Under the pieces are notes generated by a model. It saw only the letters and a program-made list of their open reading frames with translations, was not told the DNA's origin and searched no databases. A program made the translations under genes and the position numbers. A stretch of DNA of 63,639 bases from Zygnema cylindricum (Eukaryota > Streptophyta > Zygnematophyceae > Zygnematales > Zygnemataceae): contig JBBHKE010000437.1 in assembly GCA_037447655.1 (NCBI GenBank), forward strand, positions 1 through 63,639, given 5' to 3'. Of this stretch, positions 44,132 through 56,715 are shown piece by piece. The stretch's first letter is position 1. Each line of letters begins with the position of its first letter.

Positions 44132-47100
44132 TCAACAGTCATCCTCCTCGTGACTTTGGACCGGGATCTGTTGCACTGTCAATTCATCCATATTGGGAGA
44201 GCTTTTTATCACTAAATTATGTTCATTGGCAAGATGGAGCATACAGATAAAACACAGATGGACCGAAATGTCTTCCGGGGCGGCCGCCATGCAGTCTTTG
44301 GGAAAAGTTTTTAGCAAATTTTTGAAAGACACACCCTTCGAATGAGCATTGTTAACCAATTCTCCTGTCTCCGTCATGTCTTCAACATCCTGTCAAATTG
44401 TAGGGTAACAGCAAATGAATTAGAAAACATTAATCGGTTTTTACATTTAAGTTATGAATAGATATGAATGAAATAGTTAACATGCTATGAGTGGTAAAAT
44501 ATCAAACAGCCGTAAGGACGAGGTGTCCTAAGTGGAAGTTGTGTTTCAAAGTTGAAATTTGGGCACCACCTTCCACCTTTCTTTGAAATAATTATTAAAA
44601 TCTCAATAAACCTGATTTGGACGAGTAGTATGATCTTGTTAAAATATTATCTGAATTCAATTCTTATATTGCAAACCTAAACCTTTGTGGCAAATAGGAT
44701 GAGAAACAAAAAAAAAACCCCAAGAGCCACAACAAGTAATTTGAGGAATTTGAAAGAGAGAAAAAAATAAAACAAAAGGCACATAAAACCGATGAAGCAA
44801 ATCAAAAGCTGATGATGGCCATACCCCTGCCTCGATTTCGGTGGACGGGTCTTGTAAACGCTCCCAAAGAGTTTCTTTCAAAATTCGTACATCCACTTGC
44901 TTGGATTGTCTTGCATAGTTTACAGATATCTTCTCCACCTGATAAGACAAAGGCAAGTTTGGAACAAAGAGGCCAGGCTGAGGTAATCAAGATTAAAAGT
45001 CTCGGAAAATAATGCTGAATTCATATGCAAACCTTTACGTTACCCATGATAGACATACATTCCAGCCCTCCAAAAGACAAAGAAAATTCCTGACCTTGCC
45101 CACATTGACATAACGGAGTTATGACACCCATTGAAAATCCCATTTTAAGTGCCATCGTACTTTGTCCGCAAACTCAATTTTAGCTTTGCTCACCTACATG
45201 AAACATCCTACAAAGCATGTGGCTATATTGTACAGATGTTTAATGTCTGAATAAACCGCTTACACGAATAATCTCATCACTAGCAAGAGGTGAAAAAATA
45301 AAAAAGATACCTTAGCTTTTTGCCCCGAGTCAAGCACTAATGCTAATGTTCTTTGTAAATCAAACAGGCGACGTTATTGAAGGTAGGAAAAGAGACATCA
45401 CATCCCAGTGGATTAACCAAAGATGAAACATTGTTCAACCCGCAGTGTTTCTTCCACAAAATTAAAATTTGACCATGATTAGAGGAACGCCTTCTCTGGT
45501 TGTCTGAGCGCGTTCATGTCTGGAATTGAGCAACATAGTGCTCAACCCACCCACATTCTTTTCCTGTTTCAAGTTTTTCATTTAACATCAGCTCATTCTT
45601 AACAGGCACATGCAGTTAGCACCAAAACATCGTCCATTTCGGTTTTCTCCAAATAAAAACCAAAGGCTGCTGTGTGTAAAATACAAGGAATAAGTACCTT
45701 TCTTGGGGCAGCTATAAGACCGTCATCATCCGCAATCTCAGACTGGTCGAACCCCACATCGTCATTTCCCAAGTCATCATTATCCTCTCCTCCTTGCCAG
45801 CCTCCAAATTCCATATCTTCTGCATTATAAAAAGGGTCGCTTCCATTTGCCTGCCCTCTTCTTGACGGTATTTTCTGTCTCTTACCTTTACCCCACTGTA
45901 ACCACACACCATACATGCCAAAGTCAGTGTATCTCTAAATATCCCTTTTTAAGATTTTTTAAAAAGCTTATAAAAGAGCTGTTGCTGAAGAACGACATCA
46001 AGTACAAAGGTATCAAATGCATCCACGACATCCGATTACTGCAAGGTAGTCAACTTGCCCAGGTGACCCAACGCTAATCGAGTATGCACTTCAGAGAACA
46101 TCATAAGTTTCTTAAAGGAACTTCTGATTTAAACCAAGTACAATGTTTGCGCATTCATTGACAGGAAGTCAACCAGCTCCACATCCACCCTAACCTACAC
46201 TCGACTTTTATCAAATATTCGCGTATTTTAATTTTATCAACGCAAAAGCTGCAATTGATTCCTCTCACCAGGTTCCAAGAAGGACGTAGAAACAGTTCGT
46301 CAAGTTCCGATGGATCATAGTGGCGGCACTTCGGGAGGAGAGTGTTCGCCGCTGTTGTTCTTGCAGCTTTAGAGAGGTCAATTTGCTTACTGTGATTAGA
46401 CGGGCGAGTTAAATCAACATCAGGCAAATTGAAAAAGTCTATGTACTCGGGCTCGCCTCGGGATTTTCTTGGTTTCTCAGGGAGGGGCTCAGTTTTATCT
46501 TCTGCATAGACAAAGCAAGATTTTAGTAACCATGATATGCAAATGTGAAGGTTTTTAACATCCATGTTGAACTGGCGTAATTTTCACAAAATTGTCAGAA
46601 GGGCATGATTGACGATCTCTTTAGTGCATACGAAGACTTGATGGTGAAACCAACAACACCATGGGAAGATCAGAAAAACAAAAGACAAAATGGTCGTCCG
46701 ATAATATGCCGTGCTTTAGCTGTTTATGAGCTTGTATTGAAAAATGCATACAGCTTTTTTCGTTTTGAACTGTGAGGCATAAAGGTAACACTATGGCAGT
46801 CCCACAAGATTAACCACAGATAAAACAATCTAACATTTAGTCAAGGCTTTGGTAATTTGATGGTCATTTTCATAGGGTCTAATGTTTGCCTAAGACTACC
46901 TTTAGATCGCCGATACTTCCAGTGCCTAGAGCCAATATTGGATTCCGCAACTAAATCAATGTCCATGCCAGCCGCAAGCCATTGTGTAGCATCTGAATGT
47001 AACCGCGTACTGCTTTCTGGATCTTCGACTTCACCATCCGACATGATATTCTGCACTTGCATTTCCATGAACTTCTGTCAACAGAAACATTTTCATTTGT

Positions 47101-50100
47101 TTCGCATACTGGCTTTATCAGCTTACTTTGAAGGAAGGTAGTTTTAAAGAGGTTAAATTTTCACAAATCACCAATAATATAATGTCCATCAGCTGAAATA
47201 GCCTCAAACTTTCTATACATATGAGCAAATCAATAGTGTTAAAGAATTTTTCAAATCGAAGAGGTCTAGAAACTGCAATAAATGAGCTTGGATAAAAAAA
47301 ACTCATTTTACGACTGATTTGATTGAAGTACCTCAAAGTTGTCTCGTTCTCCCGACCCGTCATCATCGAAGTGTGCAGCCATGTCCGGGACCCCGTCCAT
47401 TTTATCGTTAAAGGAGGGGCCATCAAAGTCGCCTGACACTCTAGCATCATCAAAGTCTCCACCATCGTCATATACTTCTCCTCCATCATCAGGTCCTCCG
47501 TCTACTCCATAGTTCTCAGTTACATGTTCACTTTGTCTTCGCATATTATTTCTCATGGCTTCTGTCTCCTCCTCTGCTTCATTTCTTCTTGGATCTTCCA
47601 TCAGGGCTAAAATGCTTTTCAAAGATGGAGTTATCTCAGAATCCTCATCAAAAGTTTTGAGCATGGACTCAATTGTGTCTGCACCACAAAGAATGACGGT
47701 GAGCTTTAAATAAACCGGGCAGCTCTAGGACAGACTGCCGATATAAGATTCACCAATTGCAATGATTGTAAGGAAACTTCCAGAAATGATATTGTCATGA
47801 TAACATTGTTGATCATTCTGCACCCCTATACATGGCTGGTAGTCAGAGATAAAAAAACAAAGCAAGAAATTAACAGCTTGGTCAAATAAAATAAAACGCT
47901 GGTAGCCTTCTTTGGTCATCCAACCTACTCTGTAATCAAAACAGAAAGTGTGAGAAGCAATCTAGACCTTCAGTACTCGTATTTTTGTCTTTCAAAGCCA
48001 GGTAAATTGCATACGTAAGTTATTCAACTATACTGTCCATCGCTATTAGAGTTAATAACTCTAAATCCGAGTGCATGTTTTTTTGACCCAAAATCATAAA
48101 CTAGTCTTAACAACACTATTTAGTTAAGTGGCCCATAACGAGAGCTATGTGGCAAAAGATAATTTAGCGTTGTTAACACTAAATCCGCTTGAACATTAAT
48201 AATGCACTAACTCTAACACCGATGTAAGGTGTAGTGTTGAACACTTAACTTCATTAGCCTGACGGTACCTTCGTAACATATAACCCTCATTTATATAAGC
48301 AGTCTTAAATTGAAAATCATCATTCTATTTGCTACATTCAGACAGTTCAATATTTCGTGTACTTCATACGGAATGTAATTTCGAAGGCCTTTCCATGCCA
48401 CAACGATTTAAAGGTTTTTTATTAAATGATTACCATTCATAAAAGAGAGATCTACTTTTTCCATGCCATTGTCTGGCGCCCGATGAGCGGTGACCACCTT
48501 GTCAGGAACTTCATCGGAATCGAAGACAATCTCACATCCTCTGAATACACTCAAATTATTTAGCAGGAGTCCCTTCGCTCCTCCTTCGTCGAACTGTGCT
48601 GATGTTTGATGAAAAAGTGGATCCACAGCAAACGCGACTGCAAAAATAAAACCATTTCTCCAATTAATTACCTGTCATTAAATTATAACTTTGATTTAGA
48701 CTGATAAAAAAAAAAGTCCACCGCATTGATTGACGAGAAATTTTATGCATCAAGGCCACTGTCCACTTATTCTCATCAATTCTACGAGTTCACACACGGC
48801 TGAATAAAACTATATCCTCTAGAGAATGTGAAGCCTCAATACTCAATAGCTCTTCAAGAGGGCCAAAGTTAGTCAGATATTGGGGACTGTTCATTAGGGG
48901 TGTGTTTTGGGACGTTCCTGCAACGTGTGCAATGTATTCATTCAAAACAAATCTTCACGCAAAACATTCTCTCATAATAAGAACTCAAATGTGTTTTTGC
49001 TTGGACAATAAATTCCAGAATTACAAAAAGGTGTCTGCACTTTTGGTACAATGTTTCCTTTCCTCACCATCAAACTTCTTGACGTTAAGCGCCTCCAAGG
49101 AGCTCTCGAGTACTGCTGAAGTTGCACCAGACTGTGGACCCAAAAAAAACCAATACCGTGATTTGAGGCAATATTGATCAAAGCCATCTAGCATTAAATT
49201 TGGCGAGAACCGGAAAGAGACATAACTAAAATGCATCAAGACAGTGAATATACAGAACTCCTCACCTTCTTTGACGCCTTTGATCTCCCTTGTTGCTCTT
49301 CACTGTCTTGATTAGGATCGTCATCTTCAGGATCACGAGTTGCAGCTGTTTCATGCAATTTGTTGTCAAAACAGAACAAGCGCAAGTTAGTTTCCTCCTT
49401 CAAATCTACCCAGTACAGTCTACAGATCTTCTCTTCTTTGCCCTCACTAGGCGTATTCTCACTTACGTCTTCTGTTCTGTTTTGTCCATCTTTTGGTCAT
49501 CTTGTCACGTTACCTGACAATTGGTCAAATACTGGGTGACTAAAAGATCAACAAAACATGACCAAAACAATGCGAATGAAATTATGCATATCCTCTTCCT
49601 TATCTTCATCTCCTTAGACCTATAACCATGAATCTCCACCTAGCTCTTCTCTGTTGCTGCTCTTTCTCTCGCTAATTTTCCTCACACCTCTTTTTCCAGC
49701 TTTTGCGTTGATTTCAATGCCTCCCACTTCTGACATCTTCATATCTCTCTTCTTGCAGACTCTCTTAAATCCTCTGCTATCTCATTTGCTTCCTCTCATA
49801 CTTTAACTCCTTTACCCCCTTTCTTGACCTCCTATACCCCTCTATTATTCTGTCAACGTATTCCCTTTTCGTCACTTTCTCCCAAAGAATCGACTGTGAA
49901 CCTTTAGTTTCTCCCTCTCTCCATTTTTCCACCTCGGCACCTCCCCCTATAGCATTCATCATTCTGCTGCTAATCAATCTCCCTTTTCGTCCATCCCAGC
50001 GTCTCTATCACAGCTCCCTCCAAGCATCTCCGCCCTCCTGTCTCTCTTTCCTTCTTCACCCGTCCCTCTAAAAACAAAATCCAGGGGCAGCAGAAAGATC

Positions 50101-53100
50101 GTTCATCATAAATTATCGTTTTTCAACAATACATCATTAAAATCAGGAAAAGATCAATGAATGTACTATTACGTGGAAACTTTTCGAAAAAGACTTACCG
50201 TCAATGGTTCCATCCCCGTCTGCCGTACGGCTTAACCCACCGAGAACTTTGAAAGTCTCCGAGTGACACGAGTCTACTCTGAAAGCATAAATTTTTACAC
50301 TGGCTTCCAAAGTACAACTTGCCTGGAAACACCAGGCTCAAGTGCTTAGTCAAGAGGGTGTATACAGTATCACAGGAATGGAGGTGCCTATCGTATCACA
50401 GCCATGAAGATGAGCGAGCTTTACAGAGGATTCATATGCAGCAGCGATATTATATTTGAAGCCAAATGTGAATCATTGGAAGGAGCTTCCATGGTAAAAA
50501 CTGGACGACCTACTGAAATTCAAACGGCTGCATGTAACAATTACTTTACAGGTTTATAATGCTGGTATAACAAGCTGTAATCTTTCGTTAAATTTAACAC
50601 TAAAGGAATTTTACCCTCCCTCCCTCCCTCCCTCCCTCCCTCCCTCCCTCCCTCCCTCCCTCCCTCCCTCCCCTCCCTCCCTCCCTCCCTCCCTCCCTCC
50701 CTCCCTCCCTCCCTCCCTCCCTCCCTCCCTCCCCTCCCTCCCTCCCTCCCTCCCTCCCTCCCTCCCTCCCTCCCTCCCTCCCTCCCTCCCTCCCTCCCTC
50801 CCTCCCTCCCTCCCTCCCTCCCTCCCTCCCTCCCTCCCTCCCTCCCCCCTCCCTCCCTCCCTCCCTCCCTCCCCTCCCTCCCTCCCTCCCTCCCTCCCTC
50901 CCTCCCTCCCTCCCTCCCTCCCTCCCTCCCTCCCTCCCTCCCTCCCTCCCTCCCTCCCTCCCTCCCTCCCTCCCTCCCTCCCTCCCTCCCTCCCTCCCTC
51001 CCTCCCTCCCTCCCTCCCTCCCTCCCTCCCTCCCTCCCTCCCTCCCTCCCTCCCTCCCTCCCTCCCTCCCTCCCTCCCTCCCTCCCTCCCTCCCTCCCTC
51101 CCTCCCTCCCTCCCTCCCTCCCTCCCTCCCTCCCTCCCTCCCTCCCTCCCTCCCTCCCTCCCTCCCTCCCTCCCTCCCTCCCTCCCTCCCTCCCTCCCTC
51201 CCTCCCTCCCTCCCTCCCTCCCTCCCTCCCTCCCTCCCTCCCTCCCTCCCTCCCTCCCTCCCTCCCTCCCTCCCTCCCTCCCTCCCTCCCTCCCTCCCTC
51301 CCTCCCTCCCTCCCTCCCTCCCTCCCTCCCTCCCTCCCTCCCTCCCTCCCTCCCTCCCTCCCTCCCTCCCTCCCTCCCTCCCTCCCTCCCTCCCTCCCTC
51401 CCTCCCTCCCTCCCTCCCTCCCTCCCTCCCTCCCTCCCTCCCTCCCTCCCTCCCTCCCTCCCTCCCTCCCTCCCTCCCTCCCTCCCTCCCTCCCTCCCTC
51501 CCTCCCTCCCTCCCTCCCTCCCTCCCTCCCTCCCTCCCTCCCTCCCTCCCTCCCTCCCTCCCTCCCTCCCTCCCTCCCTCCCTCCCTCCCTCCCTCCCTC
51601 CCTCCCTCCCTCCCTCCCTCCCTCCCTCCCTCCCTCCCTCCCTCCCTCCCTCCCTCCCTCCCTCCCTCCCTCCCTCCCTCCCTCCCTCCCTCCCTCCCTC
51701 CCTCCCTCCCTCCCTCCCTCCCTCCCTCCCTCCCCTCCCTCCCTCCCTCCCTCCCTCCCTCCCTCCCTCCCTCCCTCCCTCCCTCCCTCCCTCCCTCCCT
51801 CCCTCCCTCCCTCCCTCCCTCCCTCCCTCCCTCCCTCCCTCCCTCCCTCCCTCCCTCCCTCCCTCCCTCCCTCCCTCCCTCCCTCCCTCCCTCCCTCCCT
51901 CCCTCCCTCCCTCCCTCCCTCCCTCCCTCCCTCCCTCCCTCCCTCCCTCCCTCCCTCCCTCCCTCCCTCCCTCCCTCCCTCCCTCCCTCCCTCCCTCCCT
52001 CCCTCCCTCCCTCCCTCCCTCCCTCCCTCCCTCCCTCCCTCCCTCCCTCCCTCCCTCCCCTCCCTCCCTCCCTCCCTCCCTCCCTCCCTCCCTCCCTCCC
52101 TCCCTCCCTCCCTCCCTCCCTCCCTCCCATCCCTCCCCCCCCTCCCTCCCTCCCTCCCTCCCCCTCTCCCCCTCTCCCCCCTCCCCCCCTCCTCCCCTCC
52201 CACAAGGACCCTCTAACGATACAAGTTCCGAACACTTGACCTAAATCATTGTTCACTGCATGACTACACAACATATCGCAATTTGTTTTCAACATTTTTT
52301 TCGCACACTAAAACGACTAACTTTATTTTTGACCGTTGGGTTTTTTTCTTTCATTCACAACCAACGCAGGTGCCATTTACCTTCTGAAAGTTAGTCTGAG
52401 AATCTCTCTTATCTTCTGCATTTATAATCTCGCTTATGTGATCGATGAGCTGCAGGTCCCATGAATTCTTTTGATTGATTTTCTGCAATTCAAAAAAACC
52501 AAAACACCATTTTTTTAAAAAGGAGCTAAGTAAACGCTAGCCATCAAAGTAGAACTCGTATATGGAAATTGTACGAGCCCTGTAACTGGCGTTACTTGTT
52601 GCAGTAATCATAGTCTTTGTACAAAACATTTTTGTAAAAATCCTACATTTTTCTTTATGTTTATGGTGATTACTGGCCAGTATCGTCAGTGATACTGAAC
52701 ACATAATTACCCTATTACACTGTAAATGCCAGCAAGCGTACACACCACAGAGAATATTACAGCATAACTTTCTCATGTTCGATTGTAAAAAATAAGTAAC
52801 CTCCATCATGTTCCTTCTCATGTTTTATGTGAACCACATGCAATAAAGAGCATCCTAACGAATTCAGTCACACACAGCGCTAACATTTCTGTAAGCAAAC
52901 AAATCAGCTCTATATAAAAAATAAACAACTCAATGTAACATAACTCTAACCAGCTCAATTTTTCATTTATGACAATTTCAATGGTTATCAACGAAAGCGG
53001 TACTTATAGGAATAATATGGCAATGGTTATGCCAACTATTGGAGCAACGCCCAGTGCTATATTCACTGTAATGCGTACAGCAAGAGTTACAACAATAATT

Positions 53101-53626
53101 ACAGCAATACTTATAATATTGTATAATAGTATTGTAAGCAATACTTACACCAAGGTTTTCACCCATCACGACAATAATCATTACAGCACCTTGAGGAGGT
53201 ATTCATTTCTTGTGCCTGTATTATTTACAAAGCAAGAAGATTTACAGCCTCTACTTTGCTTTCTCCTGCTCAGCATAATAATATGTTCACAATAATTTTC
53301 TCACAATTATATTCTCACGAAGATTTCCTTACATTTTCAGCAGATAGCTTGATGCAGTTTTGGAGAAGCTCCGAAATCCTCGATTCGCTTAAGCCATCAG
53401 CTTGCTTATTTGCTTCACTATCTCCTATTTGATTTCTATTTACACCTTCAAAATCTGGTAGTATAGACTTCCGTTTGGCTGCGGCTTTCATAAGTCGGAT
53501 TTTAACACGTTCCTGATCGTCATCATTCTGATTGAAAGGCGTGAATCCTGGTGTCTTTGACCGGATTGGTGTGACTCCTAAAGGGAGAGGGCTGGAAAAA
53601 TCATTCTCTTTGAATTGGACAGGCAT
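44132..53626 (-). CDS. CAP-H: Condensin complex subunit 2 (kleisin CAP-H/Barren)
   Basis: Kleisin bridging the SMC2/SMC4 heads of condensin I, needed for mitotic chromosome compaction. Exons, 5' to 3': 53626-53333, 52482-52381, 50322-50199, 49345-49266, 49131-49068, 48637-48434, 47678-47332, 47074-46900, 46501-46269, 45895-45698, 44938-44825, 44389-44132. All have GT-AG junctions with consistent phases, giving about 730 aa, the usual length. Signatures: LLQNCIKLSAENKINQKNSW, LEASVKIYAFRVD, YKVLGGL-like FKVLGGLSRTADGDG, ALNVKKFDVAFAVDPLFHQT, QFDEGGAKGLLLNNL, IGSRHWKYRRSK, EYIDFFNLPDVD, KVEKISVNYARQSKQVDVR, and C-terminal LCFICMLHLANEHNLVI. No disrupted codon was found. Intron 2 holds the 1.6-kb (CCCT)n array and intron 6 a MITE. 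Confidence 0.96.
48033..48231. mobile_element. TA-flanked foldback MITE, copy 3, in CAP-H intron 6
   Basis: Left terminus CTGTCCATCGCTATTAGAG; right terminus read inward CACCTTACATCGGTGTTAGAG. TA borders both ends. About 200 bp, no coding capacity, more diverged than copies 1 and 2. Confidence 0.7.
50614..52201. repeat. (CCCT)n array, ~1.55 kb, in CAP-H intron 2
   Basis: Almost uninterrupted CCCT units with a handful of CCCCT phase slips (for example near 50670, 50733, 50845, 50875, 51734 and 52058) and a degenerate C-rich end after 52125. The CAP-H sense strand reads (GGGA)n. It fills most of a 2.06-kb intron. Arg/Glu/Gly reading frames across it are artefacts. Confidence 0.97.
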
Positions 53627-54044
53627 GATTGCACTATTTTGTGTTTCAACAAGGCTACTATATCACAAAGGCTAGTGACTGAACGAGTGAAGCCGAAAAG
53701 GTATGACGAAAATGCTGAAGTCAATTTAAAGTCCGCCTTTATAAAATAATGGACGTTATCTTGCAAGAAGTAGGAGAGAAAGATATATAAGACTGGTTTA
53801 AAATGGTAAAAAAATTAAGTAGTCAGAAATGCTGAATTAAATCTAAAGGCGATTAACACTTTACAAGCAGATTTTTTTTAAATAAGAAGTAAAAGAGAGT
53901 CATAAAAGTGGAAAAACAGGCGGGACATGTGATAATCTCTTGTTCTGGTGAAGATATCTCTGGTGGAAAGAATAAAAAAAGACTGCAAAACGCTCCCTTA
54001 GGTAGCCAAAAGAGTGTCATTAAGTTGCGTTGAGTGTTACTCAA
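53627..54044 (-). promoter_or_regulatory. CAP-H upstream flank
   Basis: Presumed promoter and 5' leader of CAP-H. No clear TATA box or known motif was identified. Confidence 0.3.
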
Positions 54045-54344
54045 AGAGAATGGTCCTAAAATGGACATGGAAAGACTGTGCAGATTTCTTACAGAAGGAC
54101 ATGGCGGACAAGAGCCACAACAGCTCTAAATTCAAATTTTTAGGTGTGAAAAAGATATCTTCAATCTACAGTACTGTACCGTACGCTGAAATTTTGAAAA
54201 GTGTACGATTGCTTCAACGGGCTATTTCGGCTGTACTATCGTGTGTTTACGCCCTTGTAAAATTGTTGAATTTAGCACAAAGTGTTTCGAACTTTCCAGC
54301 ATTCTGTATTTCCATGCTGTTTTAAACTATGATGTATCACTCTA
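54045..54344. repeat. Dispersed ~300-bp repeat, copy 1
   Basis: Shares order and most bases with 57817-58160: ATGGCGGACAAGAGCCACAA, then AAATTCAAATTTTTAGG, ATCTACAGTACTGTACCGTA, TTTTGAAAAGTGTACGATTG, and GTTTTAAACTATGATGTATC. Homology ends where the TA-flanked element at 54345 begins. Function unknown; non-coding. Confidence 0.75.
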
Positions 54345-54976
54345 CACAGGTGTAACTTATTAGCCGTAAAAAATGTACAGCTACCGTAATTTGTTCGCAA
54401 ATTCCCGTAAAATCGCAGTTTCAGTTTACAGTGGACGTTTTTTGCGATTTTTTCAAAAGGCACGAAATATACGTTTCAATCGTAAAAATTAAAAAAATCG
54501 CGCGATTTGAACAACTATGCAATTAGAGTAAAGGAATAAATAGCGTAAAAAAAAATTAGTGTTATTAATACTAATCGGGAAAAAGAAATTTGAAAAAAAA
54601 AAAATGTACTAATTAATCCCTCACTGTAATTTGGGTTGTTCTCAATAATAAATACCCGCCCTTTCGATGTCTACATTGATATGTGTACCCGTACAAGATC
54701 TGACAATTCGCACGCCTTCGCGCTGTTCACACGGTCGACGGACGAACATATGAGAAGGTGATTTTTGTCGATGAGTTTGCGTCTCTTTCTTCCAAAGCAC
54801 ATTCGCATGTGTGCGCAATAATGTTAAGTGTCTTTTTATGCCTTTGTAATTCAAAAAGTACTATTTCGTATGGAGATACCCATTCCGTACGTCACACTAT
54901 TTCCATCGCAGTGTACTTCCATTATTAACGCTAATTGAAAAAAAACCCTAATTATAATAATGAAAAAAATAGAATA

Positions 54977-56423
54977 AGGGTGAAGTTCCATCATACGTTT
55001 ATGTAATTGTACGGCAAACTTTACAGACCAGGTCGATTGAGGGCAAGGTTCCATTAGGGAAAAAATGACGTTGTCTACTGAAAGCCGTACTGTTTCGTAC
55101 AGTGCCGTACCAAAAAAAATAAAATGTCAGAAAAACAAGGCTACTGAATGAGGGATTTGATTCTCCATGTTTATGGGCGTTAATGTGGACCGTCGGATGC
55201 ATAATCGGATATGACATCGTCTGGCACTTTCAGTTCGCAACAAGTGACCCCGAGTAGGTCAATTCTCAGCGCCTGAACGAATTGCATCGTGCCTCGTGGA
55301 AAAGTGAACAAATCTCTACGATGACCGCGCGACCAGGTGGGTACACGTCGCACATGACATGTGCCTTCCGCCAGGGAGGATTCGAGGCCACCGGAAGCCG
55401 CAAGAAAATCTTTGACGGAGGATATTGTTTCACGCGTCTCTCGCCATCCACTAACCATTCTGACATTTTCGTACGTTTTTACAAATCCTAAGTTTCGTCC
55501 GCCCGTACAAATTTTATTCAATACGTCGTACGAGTCACTTTTTACCTTCGTTGATAAAAATGTGTGGTCGCAACTTGCTTTCAAAGATTCTGTAAAGATT
55601 ACCAGAATCACGTTCATCTACGACGTGGACCAATAAAACTGTGCTACGCAAATAAAATGTCGGTTACTGACCCGACACAATGGAACAGTCTCTTCAGTAA
55701 ACGAATTTTCGACGTTTACTGAGACCGCCTAATGGAACAACGCTCTGAGTCGAAGTTCCATCACGTAGAGTCTATATGCCACGTGTTCGAAATTAACTGG
55801 CACCACGCAAGCTACGATCCGATATTGAATATCTTTCAGATTTTTAGAACCGACAAACTTAACTTCAAATCTTGACTTGCGTACCATGTACCTGCATACG
55901 AAGTAATCATACGACAAAAAAATAATACTTTTTGCAGACGCCAGTCTATACGCCAGCTCATTTTTTAGGGTTTCAGTTTTCGAACATAACGAAAGTCCTT
56001 TGAGAGAAATAGTGTAACGAACAAAAGTTACCGAAAATAGCGTGACGAGGGAATGTTACAAAATTTCGTTTTTATTTTCGGTTGTATTTTGAAAACCGCG
56101 TGTCATGTGCAAATCTGAAGATTTTTCGTTGGTTATCCATCATGGCACGTAGCTCAATTGTCCAGCGTGTCACGATTTTTTTTTTCTGTGTATGCCAACC
56201 CACCTCGTCGAGGTGGGTTGAGTCTAACAAAGAAAATTTAAGCGAACTCATCGCAGATGAACATCCGACGGCCAGTATTACCTCCAAGACCTCCGGAGAG
56301 TATCGGCAAGATTCTCTGTAATATTGGTTTTCGTATAAAAACAAAATAGGCGGTACGATTTGGTACGGAGAGTCGCGGATTTCTGTTAGAAACGCCACTT
56401 TTCGCTTGATGGAACTTCACCCT
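54977..56423. mobile_element. TA-flanked 1447-bp DNA element with 18-bp TIRs, nested
   Basis: Ends are AGGGTGAAGTTCCATCA plus its exact inverse, and both are bordered by TA (54975-54976 and 56424-56425), as in Tc1/mariner-type insertion. Interior minus-strand frames at 55617-55180 and 56398-56072 are not recognised. Short GGAAC/GTTCC words recur inside (about 55045, 55680, 55730 and 55757). It could be a non-autonomous element or one carrying captured DNA. Confidence 0.75.
55180..55617 (-). CDS. Unrecognised reading frame inside the TA-flanked element
   Basis: 145 codons with balanced composition (FLAASGGLESSLAEGTCHVR, then GVTCCELKVPDDVISDYASD). Not low complexity, but no family recognised and no splice context. 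It may be cargo, an exon of a captured gene, or chance. A second minus-strand frame at 56398-56072 (108 codons, EVILAVGCSSAMSSLKFSLL) could be an upstream part of the same unit. Confidence 0.25.
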   Translation of the reverse strand: MNVILVIFTESLKASCDHTFLSTKVKSDSYDVLNKICTGGRNLGFVKTYENVRMVSGWRETRETISSVKDFLAASGGLESSLAEGTCHVRRVPTWSRGHRRDLFTFPRGTMQFVQALRIDLLGVTCCELKVPDDVISDYASDGPH

Positions 56424-56504
56424 TATGGATTGTATTTCAGGTTTTTTTTTTTTTAAAAGGGCACCGAATTAGCGTTATTTACTCTAATAGCGATTGGCGG
56501 TGTA

Positions 56505-56703
56505 CACGGTGAATCGTTATTAGCCTTATGTACGCTATATCGGCACCGCAAAATTTTGACACTGATACCTTAAATATAGTAAATTACGCTATTTAAATAC
56601 GTGGACCGTAATCTGCCACGTCTCTAGGCACTAAATTCGAATGAATGACGCTATTTTTTTCTTTACACTAATAATTTCTATACGCTAATAACGATTCAAG
56701 GTG
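56505..56703. mobile_element. TA-flanked foldback MITE, copy 5
   Basis: Left CACGGTGAATCGTTATTAGC and right read inward CACCTTGAATCGTTATTAGC. It starts directly after the TA that ends copy 4, so two family members share one target dinucleotide. Confidence 0.78.
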
Positions 56704-56715
56704 TAGTTTACTGTA

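Larger units (their letters stand above)
54345..56502. mobile_element. TA-flanked family member, copy 4, split by another element
   Basis: Left terminus CACAGGTGTAACTTATTAGC and right terminus read inward CACCGCCAATCGCTATTAGAG, with TA on both sides. Its own DNA is 54345-54976 plus 56426-56502; the rest is the nested element at 54977-56423. Sequence at 54850-54975 resembles 5010-5100. Confidence 0.6.

Noticed and set aside
50541-52295. Long Arg/Glu/Gly-Gly reading frames on the minus strand
   Set aside because: Translation of the (GGGA)n array lying in a CAP-H intron between well-supported exons 2 and 3.
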